Source: Streptomyces sp. TRM68416 (GTDB taxonomy: Bacteria > Actinomycetota > Actinomycetes > Streptomycetales > Streptomycetaceae). From it: DNA of 64,000 nucleotides. The notes beneath the pieces were generated by a model. The model was not told the origin of the DNA. It saw nothing but the letters and a program-made list of their open reading frames with translations, and did no database searches. The stretch lies in the NCBI RefSeq assembly GCF_014596915.1, contig NZ_JACVWU010000001.1, positions 652,020 to 716,019 on the forward strand, read 5' to 3'. Each line of letters starts with the position of its first letter. Position 1 is the stretch's first letter. Positions 26,076 through 35,450 of the stretch are shown one piece after another. The translations under genes were made by a program, and so were the position numbers.

Positions 26076-26210
26076 GTCTCTCCTTGTGAAGGAACCGTTT
26101 CTCCGGGAACACCGGCGCCGGTCGCAGCCATTCCCGCTGCCGCCTGTCAGGAGCACATGGCAGTATCGGCCCTGTCCGCATTGTGAACGCCGTCCGAGGG
26201 AGTACCGTCC

Positions 26211-28796
26211 GTGCCCGGTGAGAACCTGTCCCGCGAGGAAGCCCGGGAGCGGGCCGCCCTGTTGTCCGTCGACGCGTACGAGGTGTCCCTCGACCTGCGT
26301 TCGGCGGTGGGAGAGACGGGGGCCGAGCCGCGTACCTTCCGCTCCGTCACCACCCTGCGCTTCCGCTGCGCGGAGCCCGGCGCGGCGAGCTTCGCCGACC
26401 TGATCGCGCCGAGCGTCACCTCCGTCTCCCTCAACGGCAAGGACCTCGACCCCGGCGAGGTCTTCGACGGCTCCCGGATCCTCCTGGAGGACCTCGCCGC
26501 CGACAACGAGCTGGTCGTCGACGCCCAGTGCGCCTACTCCCGCACCGGCGAGGGCATGCACCGCTTCGTCGACCCGGAGGACGGCGAGGTGTACCTGTAC
26601 ACCCAGTACGAACCGGCCGACTCCCGACGGGTGTTCGCCAACTTCGAGCAGCCGGACCTCAAGGCGCCGTTCCGCTTCGAGGTGCGGGCGCCCGAGGGCT
26701 GGACGGTGTGGAGCAACGGCGTGGGCACGCTCACCGACGGGGTGTGGCGGTTCGCGGAGACGAAGCCGATCTCGACGTACATCACCTGCGTCGTGGCCGG
26801 GCCGTACCACTATGTGACGGACTCCTACTCCCGCACCTTCGACGACGGTACGACGCTGGAGATCCCGCTCGGCGCCCTGTGCCGCAAGGGCCTGGCGCCG
26901 CACTTCGACGCCGACGACGTGTTCCTGGTCACCAAGCAGGGCCTGGACTTCTTCCACGACCACTTCGACTACCCGTACCCGTTCGGGAAGTACGACCAGG
27001 CGTTCGTGCCGGAGTACAACCTCGGCGCGATGGAGAACCCGGGTCTGGTGACCTTCCGGGAGGAGTACATCTTCCGCGGCAAGGTGACGCAGACGTCCTA
27101 CGAGGCGCGGGCGAACGTCATCCTGCACGAGATGGCGCACATGTGGTTCGGCGACCTGGTCACCATGGTGTGGTGGGACGACCTGTGGCTGAAGGAGTCC
27201 TTCGCGGACTTCATGGGCACCTTCGCCAACGTCGGCGCGACCCGCTTCACGGACGCCTGGATCACCTTCGCCAACCGCCGCAAGGCCTGGGCCTACCGCG
27301 CCGACCAACTGCCCTCCACGCACCCGATCACGGCCGACATCCGCGACCTGCAGGACGCCAAGCTCAACTTCGACGGCATCACCTACGCCAAGGGCGCGTC
27401 CGTGTTGAAGCAGCTGGTCGCGTACGTCGGCCAGGACGCGTTCCTGGAGGGCGCGCGGCGCTACTTCAAGCGGCACGCCTACGGCAACACGCGCCTGGGC
27501 GACCTGCTGTCGGTGCTCGGCGAGACCAGTGGCCGGGACATGGCCGCGTGGGCCCGGTCCTGGCTCCAGACTGCCGGCGTCAACTCGCTGACCCCGCAGG
27601 TGCTGCTGGACGCCGAGGGCCGTATCGACGAGCTGGCGGTCGTGCAGGAAGCCGCCGAGTCGCACCCCGAGCTGCGCCCGCACCGGATCGCGGTGGGCCT
27701 GTACCGGCGGACCGGCGGCGCGCTGGAGCGGTACGCGCGCGCCGAGGTGGACGTCCACGAGCCGCGTACGGTCGTGGCCGAGCTGGCCGGGGCCGAGGCG
27801 CCGGAGCTGGTGCTGGTCAACGACGACGACCTGACGTACTGCAAGACCCGCTTCGACGAGACCTCGCTGGCCACGCTGCGCTCCGCCCTCGGTGAGCTCA
27901 CCGACCCGCTGGCCCGTGCGCTGTGCTGGTCGGCGCTGTGGAACATGACGCGGGACGCGCTGCTGCCGGCACGGGACTTCGTGGACCTGGTGGTGCGGTT
28001 CGCCGGGCGCGAGTCCGACATCGGCGTGCTGCAGATGCTGCACGCCTGGGCCGATTCCGCGCTCGTCCACTACGTGGCGCCCGAGTGGCGCGAGCGGGGC
28101 GGTGCGCTGCTGGCCGAGAGCGCGGAGCGCGAGCTGCGGGCCGCCGAGCCGGGCAGCGAGCACCAGTTGGCGTGGGCGCGGTTCTTCGCGCGGACGGTCG
28201 GCGACGAGACCGGCTTCCGGCTGCTGCGGGAACTGCTGGACGGTACGACGGCGATCGAGGGCCTGGCCGTCGACCAGGAGCTGCGCTGGGCGTTCCTGGA
28301 CGCGCTCGCCGAGCACGGCTTCGCCGACGAGAAGGTGCTGGAGGCCGAGCTGGCCCGGGACGACACCGCCTCCGGCAAGCGCCACCAGGTGCGCTGTCTG
28401 GCCGCCCGTCCGTCGGCGGCGGTGAAGGCGCAGGCCTGGGCGCAGGTGGTGGAGTCGGACGCGCTGTCCAACGCCCTGGTCGGGGCGACGATCGCGGGCT
28501 TCGCCCGGTCCTCCCAGCGGGAGCTGCTCGCGCCGTACGCGGAGAAGTACTTCGCCGCGATCGAGCGCCTGTGGGACGAGCGGTCCATCCAGATCGGGAT
28601 GGACGTGGTCAGCGGTCTGTTCCCGGCCTACCGGGACTCCCCGGCGACGCTGGAGGCGACGGACGCCTGGCTCTCCGCCCACGAGGACGCCCCGCCGGCG
28701 CTGCGGCGGCTGGTACTGGAGGCGCGGGACGACCTGGCGCGGTCGCTGCGGGGTCAGGCGTGCGACGCGGCGGCCACCCGCGCCGAGAAGGGCTGA
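26211..28796 (+). CDS. pepN: Aminopeptidase N (M1 family zinc metallopeptidase)
   Basis: Removes N-terminal residues from peptides in the cytoplasm. The 861-residue protein has the substrate-binding GAMEN motif at 272-276 and the zinc site HEMAH at 306-310, with the third ligand Glu329 in [10 protein letters not shown]. The Tyr-containing stretch [11 protein letters not shown] and the large helical ERAP1-like C-terminal domain complete it. The start is a GTG at 26211. No signal peptide is visible. A strong terminator follows. Confidence 0.97.
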   Translation: MPGENLSREEARERAALLSVDAYEVSLDLRSAVGETGAEPRTFRSVTTLRFRCAEPGAASFADLIAPSVTSVSLNGKDLDPGEVFDGSRILLEDLAADNELVVDAQCAYSRTGEGMHRFVDPEDGEVYLYTQYEPADSRRVFANFEQPDLKAPFRFEVRAPEGWTVWSNGVGTLTDGVWRFAETKPISTYITCVVAGPYHYVTDSYSRTFDDGTTLEIPLGALCRKGLAPHFDADDVFLVTKQGLDFFHDHFDYPYPFGKYDQAFVPEYNLGAMENPGLVTFREEYIFRGKVTQTSYEARANVILHEMAHMWFGDLVTMVWWDDLWLKESFADFMGTFANVGATRFTDAWITFANRRKAWAYRADQLPSTHPITADIRDLQDAKLNFDGITYAKGASVLKQLVAYVGQDAFLEGARRYFKRHAYGNTRLGDLLSVLGETSGRDMAAWARSWLQTAGVNSLTPQVLLDAEGRIDELAVVQEAAESHPELRPHRIAVGLYRRTGGALERYARAEVDVHEPRTVVAELAGAEAPELVLVNDDDLTYCKTRFDETSLATLRSALGELTDPLARALCWSALWNMTRDALLPARDFVDLVVRFAGRESDIGVLQMLHAWADSALVHYVAPEWRERGGALLAESAERELRAAEPGSEHQLAWARFFARTVGDETGFRLLRELLDGTTAIEGLAVDQELRWAFLDALAEHGFADEKVLEAELARDDTASGKRHQVRCLAARPSAAVKAQAWAQVVESDALSNALVGATIAGFARSSQRELLAPYAEKYFAAIERLWDERSIQIGMDVVSGLFPAYRDSPATLEATDAWLSAHEDAPPALRRLVLEARDDLARSLRGQACDAAATRAEKG

Positions 28797-28855
28797 TCAT
28801 TGGCCTTGGCCTAGCCCCTCCGTGACCGTTACGGAATTCAGGCAATAGCAGCCGT

Positions 28856-28890
28856 AACCCCTGGTCCAACCCGAACGGACCAGGGGTTTT
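28856..28890 (+). terminator. Terminator after pepN
   Basis: A perfect 12-bp stem AACCCCTGGTCC and complement with a 9-nt loop ends in TTTT. Confidence 0.88.
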
Positions 28891-29002
28891 CCGCGCCTAC
28901 TCGGCATCCGAACATCCGTCCTTTAGGACGAGCTTGTCCGGTTTTGTCGACGGGCGTGTAACAGCGGTTAAGGGGCGGATCGGTCGCGGGAATGGCAGGG
29001 TC

Positions 29003-30040
29003 ATGAACCACAACACCCCGCTCTCCCCCCGCCCCCTCCACCACCTCGCCGACGTCCGGCGGCGCGTACTGACGGCCGCTCAGCTGCGGGCGCACGGTGT
29101 CTCGGCCGCCGAAACGAACGAGCAGTGCCGGGCCGGCGGCCCCTGGCAGCAGATCCTGCCGGGCGTCTTCCTGCTCCACCCGGGCCCGCCGACCAGCGAG
29201 GAGCGGCTGCACGCGGTGCTGTTGTTCGCGGCACGGGAGCGGAACGCCGGGGTGCCCGCGCAGCCCGGCGCGGAGGAGCCGCACCGGCCGCTGTACACCG
29301 AGGCGATGATCACCGGGCTGGCGGCGCTGACCCTGCACGGCTTCTCCGCCACGCCCCCGCTGACCGCCCTGGACTCGATCGACGTCCTGGTCCCGCGGCT
29401 GCGCCGGCTCCGCTCCACCGGCTGCGCCCGTATCGTCCGCACGGCGTCCCTTCCGGCCCCCGAGCAGGTGACCGGCCTCCCGGTCGCCCCGGTGCCGCGC
29501 GCCCTGGCCGACGCGGTCGCCGAACTCTCGGACGCGGGCGCCGTACGCCGCCTGCTGACCGAGGCCGTGCGCGGCGGCCACTGCGAACCGGCGGCAGTGG
29601 TACGGGAGTTGAACCAGGCGAAGCTGCTCAGCCGCCCGCACGTGGTGGACGCGGTGGACTCCCTGCTGGCCGAGGGGCGGGCGATCGCGGAGGACCGCCT
29701 GTACGCGATGGTCCGCGAGCACGGGCTGCCCGACCCGGTCTGGAACGTCGACCTGCGGCTGCCCGGCGGCCCGCACCTCGGCGGCCTCGACGCCTACTGG
29801 CCGGAGCACGCGGTGGCCGTGGAACTGGACACCCGCGCGCCCCGCCAGGACGAGGACGCGCTGTGGTCGGAGTACGCCCGCAAGCGCGAGCACCTGGAGC
29901 GGCTCGGCATCACGGTCGTGTACATCACGCCCAAGAAGCTGCGGGACGCGCTGGAACAGCAGGCGGCCGTGGTCCGTACGGCCCTGATGGCGTCGACGGA
30001 CCGCGATCCGGCCGCGTATGTCGTGGTGCTTCCCCGGTAG
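29003..30040 (+). CDS. AbiEi/DUF559-like protein with possible endonuclease-fold C-terminus
   Basis: Function unknown. The 345-residue protein begins with a short helical region (LADVRRRVLTAAQLRAHGVS) followed by a winged-helix-like part resembling AbiEi-type abortive-infection antitoxin proteins (GPWQQILPGVFLLHPG, AALTLHGF). The C-terminal 100 residues resemble the Vsr/DUF559 nuclease fold: LGGLDAYWPEHAVAVELD, then ITVVYITPKKL. The Asp and Glu in that stretch are in the right places for a PD-(D/E)xK site, though the usual Lys is replaced. The start ATG at 29003 follows GCAGGG. It begins the accessory region downstream of pepN. Nuclease activity is uncertain. Confidence 0.6.
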   Translation: MNHNTPLSPRPLHHLADVRRRVLTAAQLRAHGVSAAETNEQCRAGGPWQQILPGVFLLHPGPPTSEERLHAVLLFAARERNAGVPAQPGAEEPHRPLYTEAMITGLAALTLHGFSATPPLTALDSIDVLVPRLRRLRSTGCARIVRTASLPAPEQVTGLPVAPVPRALADAVAELSDAGAVRRLLTEAVRGGHCEPAAVVRELNQAKLLSRPHVVDAVDSLLAEGRAIAEDRLYAMVREHGLPDPVWNVDLRLPGGPHLGGLDAYWPEHAVAVELDTRAPRQDEDALWSEYARKREHLERLGITVVYITPKKLRDALEQQAAVVRTALMASTDRDPAAYVVVLPR

Positions 30041-30170
30041 GAGGGGGATCGGGGAGGCATCAGGAGGGGAGAGGAGGGGCCGCCGGGCGGAGGGGACCGG
30101 GCGGCCCCTCCTCGTGCGGGCGCGAGCGGGATCACAGGGGCGCGGTAGAGTCGGGAGAGGTTAAGCAAGA

Positions 30171-30198
30171 TTCAATCTACGTAATATCGAATCTACGT
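30171..30198 (+). promoter_or_regulatory. Direct repeat in the promoter region of the ATPase gene
   Basis: TTCAATCTACGT (30171) and TCGAATCTACGT (30187) match at 10 of 12 positions with a 16-bp period inside an unusually AT-rich stretch, 19 bases before the ATG at 30217. It could be an operator or a degenerate -10 region. Confidence 0.45.
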
Positions 30199-30216
30199 TT
30201 CTCGGAGCTGTGGCTG

Positions 30217-31644
30217 ATGGAGTTCCAGGGCAGGGCAGCTGATCTCGACTTGCTCTCGCGCCAGCTGGGTGACGTGGTCAACAGGAAGGGCGCCACCCGC
30301 GGCCGGGCCGTGATCATGACGGGTCGCCGACGGGTCGGAAAGTCCAGGCTGGTACAGGAATTCTGCGACCGCTCCGGGCTCCCCTACGTCGTGTTCCAGG
30401 CGACCCGGGGTCGCAACCCCGCGGCAGAGCGAGCCGACTTCTCGGCGGCGCTCTCCACTCTGCCCGGTGCGGAACTGGTCGCCGGCCTGCAAGCCACCGA
30501 CTGGAACCAGGCGCTGCGCTCACTGGCGGTGGCCGTGCCGAACGACTCGCCGAGTATCGCCGTGATCGACGAGGTTCCCTGGCTCGTGCAAGGAGACAGC
30601 GAGTTCGAGGGCGCTCTGCAGACGGTCTGGGACCGCCACCTGTCGGACAAGCCGGTCCTGCTCGTCCTCGTCGGCAGCGACGTGTCGGTGATGGAGGCCC
30701 TCCAGTCGCATGGCCGGCCGTTCTTCGGGCGTGCGACCAAGATGACGGTCAGGCCGCTCCATCTCGCCGACGTGCAGAGGATGACCGCGCTCGGAGCGGC
30801 GGAGGCGGTGGACGCGCTGCTGGTCACAGGAGGCTTCCCCGAGATCGTGCAGTCGTGGCGGCCCGGCACGCCCCGAACCGAATTCCTGCGCGAGGCGGTG
30901 AGCAACCCGCTCTCCCCGCTCCTGGTCGCCGGGGAACTCACCCTGCTCGGCGAGTTCCCCGAGGCGTCCCATGCCCGAGCGGTACTCGAAGCCGTCGGCA
31001 GCGGGGAGCGGACCTTCTCCACCATCGCCGCGCAGGCCGGGGGCGTCGGCGCACTGCCCTCGGGCACACTGACCCCGCTGCTCAACACCCTGCTGACGAA
31101 GCGCGTCCTCGCGACCGACCTGCCCTTGTCGGCCAAGTCGGACACCAAGAACAAGCGCTACCGCATCGCCGACCCGTACCTGCGATTCTGGCTGGCCTTC
31201 CTCCAACGCGGCATTCCCCTCATCGAACGCGGCCGAGGCGATCTCGCCCTGCAACGGATCGAACGCTCCTGGACCACCTGGCGTGGCCGGGCGATCGAAC
31301 CGGTGGTCCGCGAGTCACTGCTCCGACTGCTCCCGAACGACGAGTGGCCGGACACCGAGGCCGTCGGCGGCTGGTGGAACCGCCAGAACAACCCCGAGCT
31401 CGACCTCGTGGGCACCGACCGCGAGCCCGTAGCCGGAGCCGTGCACTTCGTGGGCTCGATCAAATGGCTGGAGTCCCAGCCGTTCGGCCGCCGCGAGTAC
31501 GACACCCTGGTTCGCGACGCCCTCGCCGTACCCGGCACCGGTCCGGGCACCCCGCTCGTGGCCGTGTCCCGCGCCGGAGTCGTGGAGGGCCTGCCGTTGG
31601 CGGCCCACTGGGGGCCGGAAGACTTGGTCGAGGCCTGGCGATAG
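30217..31644 (+). CDS. Archaeal-type AAA ATPase with DUF234 C-terminus
   Basis: The 475-residue protein is a STAND-like ATPase of the archaeal ATPase/DUF234 group. Walker A is MTGRRRVGKSRLVQEF (about residues 34-48) and Walker B is IAVIDEVPWLVQ. Sensor-like RPLHLADVQ and VTGGFPEIV follow. A winged helix comes next (TFSTIAAQAGG, LLNTLLTKRVL) with KNKRYRIADPYLRFW, and a C-terminal DUF234 nuclease-like domain with NPELDLVG. These proteins are common in archaea and in mobile or defence regions of bacteria; their role is unknown. It lies between the AbiEi-like gene and the VapBC pair and has no partner in an operon. Confidence 0.85.
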   Translation: MEFQGRAADLDLLSRQLGDVVNRKGATRGRAVIMTGRRRVGKSRLVQEFCDRSGLPYVVFQATRGRNPAAERADFSAALSTLPGAELVAGLQATDWNQALRSLAVAVPNDSPSIAVIDEVPWLVQGDSEFEGALQTVWDRHLSDKPVLLVLVGSDVSVMEALQSHGRPFFGRATKMTVRPLHLADVQRMTALGAAEAVDALLVTGGFPEIVQSWRPGTPRTEFLREAVSNPLSPLLVAGELTLLGEFPEASHARAVLEAVGSGERTFSTIAAQAGGVGALPSGTLTPLLNTLLTKRVLATDLPLSAKSDTKNKRYRIADPYLRFWLAFLQRGIPLIERGRGDLALQRIERSWTTWRGRAIEPVVRESLLRLLPNDEWPDTEAVGGWWNRQNNPELDLVGTDREPVAGAVHFVGSIKWLESQPFGRREYDTLVRDALAVPGTGPGTPLVAVSRAGVVEGLPLAAHWGPEDLVEAWR

Positions 31645-31702
31645 GCATCCGGCTACACGGCTCGACGGAGCCATCCGCACCGAATACAGTCGATCTTGTA
31701 TA

Positions 31703-31728
31703 CCGATATAAGGCATTGTATATATCGG
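31703..31728 (+). promoter_or_regulatory. Operator of the vapBC pair
   Basis: A perfect inverted repeat CCGATATA and TATATCGG with a 10-base spacer ends 10 bases before the vapB ATG. TTGTATA also occurs twice at 20-bp spacing (31696, 31716). This is the expected arrangement for autoregulation by a VapB dimer. Confidence 0.75.
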
Positions 31729-31737
31729 GGAGCCCTT

Positions 31738-31968
31738 ATGAGCCGCACAGTCATCGACCTCGACGACGAGGCGCTGGAGGAAGCCGCCAGAGAACTCGGC
31801 ACCACCACCAAGCGCGACACCATCAACACGGCCCTGCGCGAGGTCACGGCACGCTACCGACGGCTGCGCGCGCTGGACGAGGCCCGAACGCTGACAGCCG
31901 AAGGCGCCCTGGACATCGACCTCCTCCTGGACAAGAGCAAGTACCGCGCTACGGGAGCGGATGAGTGA
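31738..31968 (+). CDS. vapB: VapB-type antitoxin
   Basis: Antitoxin that binds and neutralises the adjacent PIN toxin and represses the operon. The 76-residue protein opens with a ribbon-helix-helix region, MSRTVIDLDDEALEEAARELG, then TKRDTINTALREV, followed by an acidic flexible tail (DEARTLTAEGALDIDLLLDKS) as in VapB proteins. The ATG at 31738 follows GGGGAGC. It overlaps vapC by 4 bases. Confidence 0.9.
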   Translation: MSRTVIDLDDEALEEAARELGTTTKRDTINTALREVTARYRRLRALDEARTLTAEGALDIDLLLDKSKYRATGADE

Positions 31969-32378
31969 ACGTCGCCGACTACCTCATCGACACCTCGGCG
32001 CTCGCCCGGGTCCTTCTCGGGCAGAACACGGCCGACTGGGACGACAGGATCGGCGCCGGGCTCGTTGCGATCTGCGACATCACCGAACTTGAGGTGCTCT
32101 ACTCCGCCCGCTCGATCGAGGACCGCACCCGCCTGAGCGCGGCCCTCGAAGCCCACTACGCGTGGTGCCCGATGCCGGACGGGGTCTACCGCCGCTCCCG
32201 CGTCATCCAGGAACAGCTCACCACCAAGGGCGAACATCGCAGCGTCGGCCCCGTCGACCTTCTCGTGGCCGCCGCCGCCGAAGAGGCCGGCCTGACCCTG
32301 CTGTACTACGACCGGGACTTCGAGACCATCGCCCGTACGACGGGCCAGCCGGTGCGCATGATCGACCTGAAGCCGTAG
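31965..32378 (+). CDS. vapC: VapC-type PIN-domain ribonuclease toxin
   Basis: Metal-dependent RNase that blocks translation when free of VapB. The 137-residue protein has the four acidic residues of the PIN site: Asp in YLIDTSAL (about 8), Glu in ICDITELE (about 41), Asp in GPVDLLVAA (about 95) and Asp in YYDRDFE (about 113). Start GTG at 31965 overlaps the vapB stop as GTGA, so the two are translationally coupled. All active-site residues are present, so it looks functional. Confidence 0.93.
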   Translation: MNVADYLIDTSALARVLLGQNTADWDDRIGAGLVAICDITELEVLYSARSIEDRTRLSAALEAHYAWCPMPDGVYRRSRVIQEQLTTKGEHRSVGPVDLLVAAAAEEAGLTLLYYDRDFETIARTTGQPVRMIDLKP

Positions 32379-32451
32379 GCACACGCAACGCCGTCCGGCG
32401 CGACGTCATCACCGGCAGCCCCTCCTCATGCGCTCGTGTGCCTTTGGGCGG

Positions 32452-33594
32452 CTATCGCCCGCCGCAGAACTCCGCCTCGATCACCGCGTCGGTGTCCCCC
32501 GACCAGTCGCCGTTGAAGTTGAAGGCCAGGGAGTGCTTTCCGTCCGCTGTCGTGGCGCCCTCGGAGACCGAGCCGTGGATGCCGCCGCCGTGGCCCCAGA
32601 CCGTGGTGCCGCAGCTGAGTTCGCGTTCGATCAGGCCCAGGCCGTAGCCGGCGTTGGGAATGCCGTCGACCTTGACCGTGGTCTTCATCTTCGTCAGCTG
32701 CTTGCGGGGCAGCAGCTTCCCCTTGAGGAGCGCGGTGTAGAAGCGGTTCAGGTCCGCCGAGTCGGAGATCATCTCGCCCGCCGCGTGGGCGAGGGAGGGG
32801 TTCAGCTTCGTGACGTCGTACGTCGGCCCCGTCGTCTCCTCCGCCAGCTTCGAGTACCCGCGGCTGCTCGGACGCGGGACGGTGACCCGGGTGCCCGGGA
32901 CCGAAGTGGCGCGCAGGCCGAGGGGGTTGATGATGCGGTGGCGGATCTCGTCGCCGTAGGGGCGGCCCGTGACGCGTTCGATCACCATGCCGGCCAGGAC
33001 GTAGTTGGTGTTGGAGTAGTTCCAGGACGTGCCCGGGGCGAAGTCCGGGCGGTGGGCCATGGCGATCGCCACCAGTTCCTCGGGGCTTCTGGTGTCGTAG
33101 CGGTGCTGGAGGAAGCCGTCCTTGAGGAGGTACGTACGGACGAAATCGTCGTCGTCCGTGTAGTTGTAGATGCCGCTGGTGTGGTTCAGGAGCTGGCGGA
33201 GCGTGATGCGCCTGCCGTCGTGGCCGTTGCCCCGGACCGTGCCCGGCAGCCACTTGTCCACCCGGTCCTCCAGCGACAGCCTCCCCTCCGCCTCCAGTTG
33301 GAGCAGCACGGTCGCCACGAAGGTCTTGGTGATGCTGCCCACCCGGTAGCGGTCGGCCGTCGAACGCGGCTCGCCCGTCCTGATGTTGCCCACGCCCTCG
33401 GTCGCCGACCAGCCCCGGCCGCCCTCCCGCGCGGTCGCCGTCACCCCGGGCACCCCGTCCTTGACGGCCGCCGCCATGGCCTCGCGCATCGCCTCGTGGC
33501 CGCCGCCGGCGTCCTGCGCGAACGCGGGGGCCGCGAGGGCGGCCGACAGCGCAATCGCCGTCGTCGCCGCCGCCATCGTCCGTACACCTCTCAT
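32452..33594 (-). CDS. Secreted serine hydrolase, class C beta-lactamase / D-alanyl-D-alanine carboxypeptidase family
   Basis: The 380-residue protein has a signal peptide (MAAATTAIALSAALAAPAFA) and the penicillin-binding fold motifs SxxK at Ser87-Lys90 (VGSITKTF), YxN in WNYSNTNYVLAG, and HGG near the C-terminus (WGHGGGIHG). It is likely an extracellular D,D-peptidase or esterase of the R61 type. The first ATG at 33594 is used; the ATG six codons later gives an ordinary signal peptide as well. It is convergent with vapC. Confidence 0.9.
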   Translation of the reverse strand: MRGVRTMAAATTAIALSAALAAPAFAQDAGGGHEAMREAMAAAVKDGVPGVTATAREGGRGWSATEGVGNIRTGEPRSTADRYRVGSITKTFVATVLLQLEAEGRLSLEDRVDKWLPGTVRGNGHDGRRITLRQLLNHTSGIYNYTDDDDFVRTYLLKDGFLQHRYDTRSPEELVAIAMAHRPDFAPGTSWNYSNTNYVLAGMVIERVTGRPYGDEIRHRIINPLGLRATSVPGTRVTVPRPSSRGYSKLAEETTGPTYDVTKLNPSLAHAAGEMISDSADLNRFYTALLKGKLLPRKQLTKMKTTVKVDGIPNAGYGLGLIERELSCGTTVWGHGGGIHGSVSEGATTADGKHSLAFNFNGDWSGDTDAVIEAEFCGGR

Positions 33595-33670
33595 GTCTCC
33601 TCCTTCTGACTTCTGACTCGGTCAGGAGGGCAGACCTGTGGTGGTACGCGAGGGTTGACGGGCCTCGGGG

Positions 33671-33710
33671 CGGTTGAGCCGGTTTCAGCCCTTCTTCAGC
33701 AGCAGCTCCG
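33671..33710. repeat. 40-bp direct repeat, left copy
   Basis: From 33671 the sequence begins CGGTTGAGCCGGTTTCAGCC and matches 47852-47891 at 38 of 40 positions, the first 29 being identical. It covers 14 bases of 3' non-coding DNA plus the stop codon and last codons of the minus-strand gene, which ends ELLLKKG. Confidence 0.85.
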
Positions 33711-34131
33711 ACGACACGCCCCATCGAGTCGGCGCCATCCTGGCCCGCACCGTCTTGCCGACGTCGGCGCGCAGGAACCAGTCCAGCTCGACGGCGAGCC
33801 GCCCGACGAGCAGCAGACCCCGCCCACCCTCGCCCTCGGCCTCCAGGCGGCCCTCACCGATCACGGGGAACCTACGCAGCGGATCCGACACGTCGATGTT
33901 CAGCATGCCGCCGTCCAACACCGTGATGCGCAACCACAGTTCATGGCCGGGCAGCCGTCCATGCCGTACGGCATTGGAGACCAGCTCCGAGGTGACGAGC
34001 ACGGCGTCGTCGATGTCACCGGGCCACTGCCACATGGTCAGCCGACGGCGGGTGTGGAGTCGGGCGAGGCGGACGCTGCGGGGGGTCAGGGGGTAGCTGG
34101 TGGAGCAGTCGTGGGTGGGGGTGGTGGGCAT
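33685..34131 (-). CDS. Anti-sigma-factor-like ATP-binding (HATPase) protein
   Basis: Histidine-kinase-like ATPase of the RsbW type, a large family in Streptomyces. The 148-residue protein has the N box ELVSNAVRHG at about 51-60, a G1-like LNIDVSD and the Gly-rich GGRGLLLV. No kinase dimerisation domain is present. It is divergent from the DUF5753 regulator at 34338 and forms with it and the DUF397 gene the triad typical of whiJ-like loci. Its last seven residues ELLLKKG and following bases are shared with the gene ending at 47866. Confidence 0.88.
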   Translation of the reverse strand: MPTTPTHDCSTSYPLTPRSVRLARLHTRRRLTMWQWPGDIDDAVLVTSELVSNAVRHGRLPGHELWLRITVLDGGMLNIDVSDPLRRFPVIGEGRLEAEGEGGRGLLLVGRLAVELDWFLRADVGKTVRARMAPTRWGVSSELLLKKG

Positions 34132-34207
34132 GTGGGGGTCCCTTCCGTTCGTGGGCCTGCCCCACCAGCGTGTTCGTCCCGCTCGCGCGGTCACAATCGA
34201 ACGTGCA

Positions 34208-34219
34208 CTGAAAATTCAG
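34208..34219. promoter_or_regulatory. Short palindrome in the divergent control region
   Basis: CTGAA-AA-TTCAG lies between the divergent HATPase and DUF5753 genes, in an AT-richer stretch. A candidate site for the DUF5753 regulator; weak evidence. Confidence 0.35.
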
Positions 34220-34337
34220 CAGCACCGCAATCGGACTATGCCTGAATCTGCACAATCGTCTGCGTGAGCCGCACGATGGATGTCACACTCTGCACACGGC
34301 ATCAAGCACAACGTGCTGAACGACGAGGGCGGTGCAC

Positions 34338-35216
34338 ATGGCTGCGAAGCGCGGGCGCACGGCGCAACGACTCGAACTCGGTCTCCAACTCCGTCAGTTG
34401 CGCGAGAACTGCGACACAGGCCACGGAATCGGACTGCCCCGCAAGCAGGCGGTCCAGGGGCTGCGCATCTCCGAGGCGTCTCTGCAGCGGATCGAGACCG
34501 GGTCCCTCAACTTCCGTAACGTCGGCGACCTGCGGAAGCTGCTCACCAAGTACGGCGTCACCGACGAGGAGGTCATCGAGTCACTGATCAGCCTCAACCG
34601 GGAGTCCAACCAGCAGGATTGGCTGACTCAGCATCGCGGTCTCATGCCTGCGGGGATGCCCGGGTTCGTCGGCCTTGAGCCGGAGGCCCAGGCTATGAAG
34701 GCATATCACCCGACGCTGGTGTACGGCCTGCTCCAGACCGAGCGCTATGCGCGCGCTCTGCATGAGGTGCAGAAGCCGATCGAGGAAACCACGACCGAGC
34801 TCATCCGCAGTAGCGTGGCAGTGCGAATGGAACGCCAGGAAGTGCTCACGCGGGACGCCCCCGTCAGGTTGCACGTCATCCTTGGAGAGGCCGCCCTGCG
34901 TTACCCGGTCGGAGGCGCCGAGGTGATGCGCGAGCAGTACGCCAAGCTTGAGACGCTGTCGGCATGGGACCACGTCACCATCCAGGTACTGCCGTTCCGT
35001 TGGAGCTACCGCGCCACTCACGACTTCGCGCTCCTCGACTTCGGCAACGAGTTCCCTCCGAGGGTCCAGATCGACAACGCCTGGGGAGCACTCTCCACCT
35101 CGGACAAGCCGCGTGAAGTGGACCGTTTCACACGTCGGTTCGAAGCCATGACAGCATCAGCGCTGTCCCCCGAGGACACCCCCGACTTCCTGCACCGACT
35201 AGACCGAGAGCTGTAG
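34338..35216 (+). CDS. Helix-turn-helix regulator, DUF5753 (Scr1/WhiJ-like) family
   Basis: The 292-residue protein has an N-terminal helix-turn-helix (LQLRQLRENC ... LRISEASLQRIETGS) and a C-terminal DUF5753 domain beginning near ESNQQDWLTQHRGLMPAGMPGF, with the family signatures LVYGLLQTERYARAL, RMERQEVL and HVTIQVLPF. In Streptomyces such regulators act with the small DUF397 protein encoded next to them in developmental control. ATG at 34338 is preferred over a GTG two codons earlier. It is followed after 4 bases by the DUF397 gene. Confidence 0.93.
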   Translation: MAAKRGRTAQRLELGLQLRQLRENCDTGHGIGLPRKQAVQGLRISEASLQRIETGSLNFRNVGDLRKLLTKYGVTDEEVIESLISLNRESNQQDWLTQHRGLMPAGMPGFVGLEPEAQAMKAYHPTLVYGLLQTERYARALHEVQKPIEETTTELIRSSVAVRMERQEVLTRDAPVRLHVILGEAALRYPVGGAEVMREQYAKLETLSAWDHVTIQVLPFRWSYRATHDFALLDFGNEFPPRVQIDNAWGALSTSDKPREVDRFTRRFEAMTASALSPEDTPDFLHRLDREL

Positions 35217-35220
35217 CCCG

Positions 35221-35430
35221 ATGCCCACACACCCCGCCGCCCACACCCTCGCGCCCAAGCGCACCTGGTTCAAGTCGTCCTACAGCGACGGCACAGGCAA
35301 CAACTGCCTCGAAGCAGCCCACCTGCCCCCCGCCATAGCCATCCGCGACTCCAAGAACCCCACCGGCCCCGCCCTCGTCCTCCCCGCGTCGGCCTGGGCC
35401 CCCTTCGTCGCGCACGTCCGTCAGCTGTGA
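35221..35430 (+). CDS. DUF397 protein
   Basis: Small partner of DUF5753 regulators. The 69-residue protein has the DUF397 core WFKSSYSDGTGNNCLEAA, IAIRDSKNPTGPALVLPASAW and FVAHVRQL end. It starts 4 bases after the regulator's stop codon, so the two are in one operon. Members of this family are thought to inhibit or modulate the neighbouring regulator. Confidence 0.95.
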   Translation: MPTHPAAHTLAPKRTWFKSSYSDGTGNNCLEAAHLPPAIAIRDSKNPTGPALVLPASAWAPFVAHVRQL

Positions 35431-35450
35431 CCGAGACTCGGCGCTGAAGG

